Origin: Nitrospira japonica
GTDB taxonomy: Bacteria > Nitrospirota > Thermodesulfovibrionia > UBA6902
Reading direction: 5' to 3'
Assembly (NCBI GenBank): GCA_020723105.1
Contig: DYJL01000016.1
Coordinates: 1-64,000 of the forward strand
DNA length: 64,000 bases
The notes under the pieces were generated by a model. It saw only the letters and a program-made list of their open reading frames with translations, ran no database searches and was not told where the DNA came from. The stretch's first letter is position 1, and every line of letters begins with the position of its first letter. The position numbers and the translations under genes were made by a program. This document shows, piece by piece, positions 60,249 to 64,000 of the stretch.

Positions 60249-61636
60249 AAAGCAAAGGAAAGATATTCCTTGTAGATGATGACGAATTGATCATACAGAT
60301 ATTGTCTGCTTTATTAGAGGGCGAAGGGTATGAGGTGCGCACCGAGAACAAGGACTTTAAAAATGTTGTAGACAAAATCGCACCCTTTCTTCCTGATGCA
60401 GTAATGCTTGATATAAAACTGCCGAGAACCAGCGGACTGGATATTCTTAAGGAAATAAAAAATCGTGGGATAGAGGCCCAAATTGTAATGCTCACTGCTG
60501 ATGACACGGCCGACACGGCCGTAAGGGCCATGAAACTTGGGGCTGCGGATTATCTGACCAAGCCTTTTAACAACGATGAAGTAAAGATTGTTATTAAAAA
60601 TACCATTGAGAAGGTAAGGCTTCAGCACGAGGTTGAACACCTCAGGAAAATTAGCTGTGAATATTTTGAAAGAGATTTAATAGGCGAGTCCCAGATGATA
60701 CGTGATCTGAAGGCCACCATAGAGAAGATGACGTCGGTGCATGTCTCAAGCGTGCTGATTACAGGAGAAAGCGGAACCGGCAAAGAGCTTATAGCAAGAT
60801 ATATTCACTACCTGATGTTTGGCAGTTGCAAGTCAAGATGTGAACCTTTTGTTGCGGTTAATTGTGCAGCCTTGCCGGACCACCTGCTTGAGAGTGAATT
60901 CTTCGGCCATGAAAAAGGCGCTTTCACAGATGCAAAAGCTGAAAAAAAGGGAGTCTTTGAACTGGCAAACGGCGGCTCCCTGCTCCTTGACGAGATAGGG
61001 GAAATGAAGCCTAATCTTCAGAGTAAATTATTGAGGGTCCTTGAGGAAAGAACTACAAGACGCATTGGCGGAAAAGAAGATATCCCGATTGATGTAACTG
61101 TGTTAGCCACGACAAACAGGAATCTTGTTGATGCTGTCAATAAAGGTGAATTCAGGAAAGATTTATTTTTCAGGCTGAGCACCTTCTATCTGCATATCCC
61201 GCCGATCAGAGAAAGACAGGAAGATATCCCGTTGCTAGCCAGGTACTTCCTCACACATTACAGCACCCGATATAACAAAAAGGTAATTAAGAGCTTTTCA
61301 CCAGAGGCTGAGAAGCTCTTGATTTCATATAACTGGCCCGGCAATGTCAGAGAGCTTAAAAACCTCGTAGAGCGGCTTGTAGTGCTTGAGAATGTGGAGG
61401 AAATCCCCATTGAGCGCATGCCGGAGTGGTTAAGGAGTCAATCTATAACCATAGATTCATCGGCTGAGAGAAAATTTATATTACCTAAAACAGGAATATC
61501 ACTTGAAGAGCTGGAGAAAGACCTCATCAAACAGGCCCTTGAAAGATCCGGATATAATAAGGCCATAGCAGCAAAGCTGCTTGATGTCAGTTATGACACT
61601 ATAAGATACCAAATGAAAAAATTTGGAATGGAATAA
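60245..61636 (+). CDS. NtrC-type sigma-54-dependent response regulator
   Basis: A 463-residue activator: receiver domain (LVDDDELIIQ, phospho-Asp in VMLDIKLPR, KPF), AAA+ domain with GESGTGKELIAR, the sigma-54 contact loop ESEFFGHEKGAFTDA, Walker B GGSLLLDEIGEM, and a Fis-type HTH at the C-terminus (YNKAIAAKLLDVSYDTIRYQ). It overlaps the kinase stop by four bases, forming a two-component pair. It would act at sigma-54 promoters such as the one at 62608. Confidence 0.94.
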   Translation: MKSKGKIFLVDDDELIIQILSALLEGEGYEVRTENKDFKNVVDKIAPFLPDAVMLDIKLPRTSGLDILKEIKNRGIEAQIVMLTADDTADTAVRAMKLGAADYLTKPFNNDEVKIVIKNTIEKVRLQHEVEHLRKISCEYFERDLIGESQMIRDLKATIEKMTSVHVSSVLITGESGTGKELIARYIHYLMFGSCKSRCEPFVAVNCAALPDHLLESEFFGHEKGAFTDAKAEKKGVFELANGGSLLLDEIGEMKPNLQSKLLRVLEERTTRRIGGKEDIPIDVTVLATTNRNLVDAVNKGEFRKDLFFRLSTFYLHIPPIRERQEDIPLLARYFLTHYSTRYNKKVIKSFSPEAEKLLISYNWPGNVRELKNLVERLVVLENVEEIPIERMPEWLRSQSITIDSSAERKFILPKTGISLEELEKDLIKQALERSGYNKAIAAKLLDVSYDTIRYQMKKFGME

Positions 61637-61678
61637 AGTAAGACAGGGACAAGTTACAAGGAGAAAGGATTTATTACG

Positions 61679-62365
61679 CTACAGTAACTTAACTCCGGCG
61701 CGGTATTTGTTGACAGTAGTGTTAGATTTAGCCGAGCTCCATTTGACGAGCCCGGTTTTATGTTTGCTTCCCAATTTAAATGTTATTATCTGTCCGTAAT
61801 GAAGGGGATATTCAGTCTGGATGCCAAGGCCTGTCTTGCTCGTATCAACTATAGTTGCTCTGAGGCTCAGCGTCTTTGATTCACCAAGGACCAGGTCAAA
61901 GACATACTCAACAGGCATTGTAAGGGGTTTTCTCTCAATGCTCCTCTTCTCAACAAAGGTAGAATAATGAAGTGCATTGGCATGATCATCATGGTATTCG
62001 TGGGGCGTCTCTTCTGCGGCGTGTTTCACAAGAGTTCGGATCTGCAGAAGGTCAAAAGGCTTGGGAATAAACTCATATGCATTATGTTCAATTTCTTTTT
62101 TATCAGCATCGCCTAAATCGTCACACGTCATGATAATAACCCGGGTCTTTGGCGAAACTGTCTTTATCTTCCGCATAACTTCTATGCCGTTTATATCCGG
62201 CAGGTGCACATCAAGGAAGCAGACATTATAAAAAGAACTGTTGACTTCCGAGAGAGCTTCCCCGCCGCTTTGAACCGTGGTGACTTCCAGCGAATTTCTT
62301 TTGATGGTTCTTTCTAACAAAAGAAGAATCAATGGGTCATCATCTACGACTAAAATCTTTCTCAT
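61679..62365 (-). CDS. REC-PilZ response regulator
   Basis: About 228 residues: receiver domain (MRKILVVDDDPLILLLLERT, phospho-Asp in VCFLDVHLPDINGIEV, KPFD) joined to a PilZ domain (RKPLTMPVEYVF, DTSKTGLGIQTEYPLHYGQI). The c-di-GMP-binding RxxxR and D/NxSxxG patterns appear as RSIERKP and DTSKTG. ATG 62365 gives the normal receiver start. No partner kinase nearby on this strand. Probably links a signal to surface behaviour or polysaccharide output. Confidence 0.87.
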   Translation of the reverse strand: MRKILVVDDDPLILLLLERTIKRNSLEVTTVQSGGEALSEVNSSFYNVCFLDVHLPDINGIEVMRKIKTVSPKTRVIIMTCDDLGDADKKEIEHNAYEFIPKPFDLLQIRTLVKHAAEETPHEYHDDHANALHYSTFVEKRSIERKPLTMPVEYVFDLVLGESKTLSLRATIVDTSKTGLGIQTEYPLHYGQIITFKLGSKHKTGLVKWSSAKSNTTVNKYRAGVKLL

Positions 62366-62498
62366 GTTATTATGAAAGAATTTATTGCAATTATCAGACC
62401 AATTATTTTTAAGAACCATCTCTTCTGAAAAAAAACATGTTTTTTCTAAATTGATTACGGAGATATTTGCTTCAGAGGTTCAGAGAAACAGACTTCAG

Positions 62499-62512
62499 GG
62501 AAACCGGTTTCC
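62499..62512. promoter_or_regulatory. Palindrome upstream of sigma-54 promoter (possible activator site)
   Basis: GGAAACCGGTTTCC is a perfect 14-base palindrome about 110 bases upstream of the -24 element at 62608, a usual distance for NtrC-type activator binding. The link to the regulator at 60245 is inference. The wider region 62420-62567 shows no gene; AAAAAACATGTTTTTT at about 62429-62444 may be a terminator. Confidence 0.45.
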
Positions 62513-62607
62513 TGTGAAATAACCAGTCAGGTGTTGTTTTTACAGATCAGGATGTTCTTGTCTCTTCTTACCTATCCCCTACCCCCTAATCCCTATGTAA
62601 TATATCT

Positions 62608-62622
62608 TGGCACAGTGCTTGC
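62608..62622 (+). promoter_or_regulatory. Sigma-54 promoter
   Basis: TGGCACAGTGCTTGC matches the consensus TGGCACNNNNNTTGC with exact GG-N10-GC spacing. It faces the flippase gene, starting 76 bases upstream of its ATG. A CCTATCCCCTACCCCC tract lies just before it at 62570-62596. Confidence 0.85.
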
Positions 62623-62697
62623 ATTATACTTTAATAACAGAAAGATGCTTAGTATGTTTTTAAGTCTTTCACTTTTTTTAATGTTAAAATATGGCAC

Positions 62698-64000
62698 ATG
62701 AACCAGGCCTGGACAAAATATTTGCCGTCTTTCATCCAGCAAAAACTTGAAGGTCGTCACGCCCTGCAAAAGGCAATAAGCAACACAGGCTGGCATGCTG
62801 CAGACAATATTGTGCGTATGGTAATCGGCCTCGTCATTGGTATCTGGCTGGCCCGTTACCTCGGCCCGGAAAAATTCGGGCTTTTCAGTTATGCATTAGC
62901 CTTTGTGGCCCTGTTTTCTCCCATTGCTTCACTGGGGCTGGATGACATTGTGGTGCGCAATCTCGTGCGGGAACCGGCATCAAGGGACAGGACTCTTGGA
63001 ACGGCCTTTGTTCTGAAACTGATAGGCGGCACATGCTCTTTTCTGGCCGCAGCCGGGGTCATCTTTATCTTGCGCCCGGCTGACAACCTGAGTCATGGGC
63101 TGGTTGGAATTATTGCTCTGGGAGCAGTATTTCAGGCTTTTAATGCAATTGAGTTCTGGTTCAATTCCCAGGTACAGGCGAAATATTCAGTTTTCGCTAA
63201 GAACATAGCTTTCCTCATCTGCTCTGCAATAAAAGTCGTCCTCATTGTTACCAAAGCACCATTGGTTGCCTTTGCCTGGGTCAGCCTGTTAGAAATTATG
63301 GCTGGTTCAGCGGGACTGGTTATGGCTTATAGGTTGAGGCATTACCGTATTCGGGGCTGGTTAAGTAACATGAAGACTGCGAAGACCTTGCTGAAAGACA
63401 GTTGGCCTCTGATTTTTTCAGGTCTTGTCACTATGATCTATCTGCGGATTGATCAGGTTATGCTTGGGGAAATGGTAGGCAGTGAAGAAGTAGGTGTCTA
63501 TTCAGTGGCAGTACGCCTGGCAGAAGTATGGTATTTTATTCCCACTGCAGTCTACTGGTCAGTCCTTCCGAGTATCGTGGATGCAAATGCAGGCGATGAG
63601 TCTCTTTTCTACAACATGCTGCAGAAATATTACAATGTGATGGCCTTGACAGCCTATGCGGTTGCTATCCCGGTGACGCTCTCTGCAAAATGGATAGTCC
63701 TGACTTTCTTTGGCGAGCCTTTTGCAGATGCCGGCCTTATGCTGGCAATATTAATCTGGGCCAACTTGTTTATATATCTTGAAATGGCGCGCAGCGCTTT
63801 TTTTACAGCAATGAACTGGAACAGGATTTATCTTGTAACGCTTTGCCTCGGCGCTGTTCTTAATATTGCGCTGAACCTTGTATTGATTCCCCGATATGGC
63901 GGCCTGGGCGCTGTCATTGCATCCTGTATCGCCTACTGGTTTGCAGCACATGGGGCCTGTTTCTTCTTTAAACCGCTTCGTAAAACAGGTTATATGCTGA
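62698..64000 (+). CDS. Wzx-type polysaccharide flippase (3' end beyond window)
   Basis: An open frame from ATG 62698 to the window edge (434 codons so far): NTGWHAADNIVRMVIGLVIG, WLARYLGPEKFGLFSYALAF, VALFSPIASLGLDDIVVRNL, IDQVMLGEMVGSEEVGVYSV. This is a MVF/MATE oligosaccharide flippase with about 12 membrane segments expected. The sigma-54 promoter ahead suggests its operon is switched by an NtrC-type regulator, possibly the one at 60245. Confidence 0.9.
   Translation, partial: MNQAWTKYLPSFIQQKLEGRHALQKAISNTGWHAADNIVRMVIGLVIGIWLARYLGPEKFGLFSYALAFVALFSPIASLGLDDIVVRNLVREPASRDRTLGTAFVLKLIGGTCSFLAAAGVIFILRPADNLSHGLVGIIALGAVFQAFNAIEFWFNSQVQAKYSVFAKNIAFLICSAIKVVLIVTKAPLVAFAWVSLLEIMAGSAGLVMAYRLRHYRIRGWLSNMKTAKTLLKDSWPLIFSGLVTMIYLRIDQVMLGEMVGSEEVGVYSVAVRLAEVWYFIPTAVYWSVLPSIVDANAGDESLFYNMLQKYYNVMALTAYAVAIPVTLSAKWIVLTFFGEPFADAGLMLAILIWANLFIYLEMARSAFFTAMNWNRIYLVTLCLGAVLNIALNLVLIPRYGGLGAVIASCIAYWFAAHGACFFFKPLRKTGYML

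Noticed and set aside
1-64000. tRNA or rRNA genes
   Set aside because: I looked for cloverleaf-like stretches and rRNA landmarks in the gaps and saw none; a covariance search would be needed to exclude a tRNA.

Overview
The window reads as a chromosomal segment of an uncultured Gram-negative bacterium. The evidence is an outer-membrane porin paired with a decaheme cytochrome, lipoproteins, a WavE-type LPS gene, a heptosyltransferase-like GT9 protein, Wzz/Wzy polymer genes and a complete hypCABED set. The gene content would suit Nitrospirota or a deltaproteobacterial lineage, but nothing here fixes the taxon (no rRNA or ribosomal protein genes).

Layout. (1) 1-8.4 kb is a junkyard of toxin-antitoxin (TA) modules: DUF433/DUF5615, MNT/HEPN (HepT), RelE-like, DUF6516/TumE-like and PIN pairs, plus DUF4143-type AAA ATPases. 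Many are truncated, frameshifted or fused to one another at dispersed repeats. (2) 8.7-27.8 kb is a large plus-strand surface-polysaccharide cluster: two Wzx-type flippases, a putative Wzy, sugar nucleotidyltransferases, HAD, GDPD and cupin proteins, a B12-binding radical SAM protein, a WavE-like protein, several methyltransferases, CgeB-like, GT9 and GT4 glycosyltransferases. (3) 27.7-37.2 kb is an accessory stretch with three S23-type four-helix-bundle genes (a fourth, dead copy lies at 10.3 kb), two AAA ATPases, a HicAB pair, and an IS21-family element that splits an AbiEii-like gene. (4) 37.2-42.8 kb is a second polysaccharide block (two-domain oxidoreductase, GT4, epimerase, UDP-GlcNAc 2-epimerase). 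(5) 43-45.4 kb holds another ATPase and an MNT/HepT pair. (6) 45.4-48.1 kb on the minus strand holds an O-antigen ligase/polymerase-like gene and a Wzz/GNVR protein. (7) 48.1-51.6 kb on the minus strand is hypC-A-B-E-D for NiFe-hydrogenase maturation. (8) 52.0-61.6 kb on the plus strand is a probable extracellular electron transfer module: MtrA/DmsE-like decaheme lipoprotein, MtrB/PioB-like barrel, three periplasmic binding proteins, a sensor kinase with a heme-binding motif and an NtrC-type sigma-54 activator. (9) 61.7-64 kb has a REC-PilZ regulator and a third flippase (running off the edge) behind a good sigma-54 promoter.

The most unusual feature is a set of degenerate low-complexity tracts built from short units (GGGATAAGGATTA-like, GGTTTTATTGGTT-like, TTTAGGAATT-like, AGCTTGCCAGCTTG-like, CTCTGTGGC-like). 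They occupy most intergenic spaces in the accessory regions, flank each four-helix-bundle gene with locus-specific motifs on both sides, often occur as inverted pairs, and in places run into coding sequence as protein tails or as an interdomain linker. Two loci share the order glycosyltransferase 3' end - tract - four-helix-bundle gene - tract - AAA ATPase, yet carry different tract motifs between the shared flanks. This looks like a tract-generating or tract-exchanging process linked to the four-helix-bundle genes, and is the best candidate here for an undescribed system.
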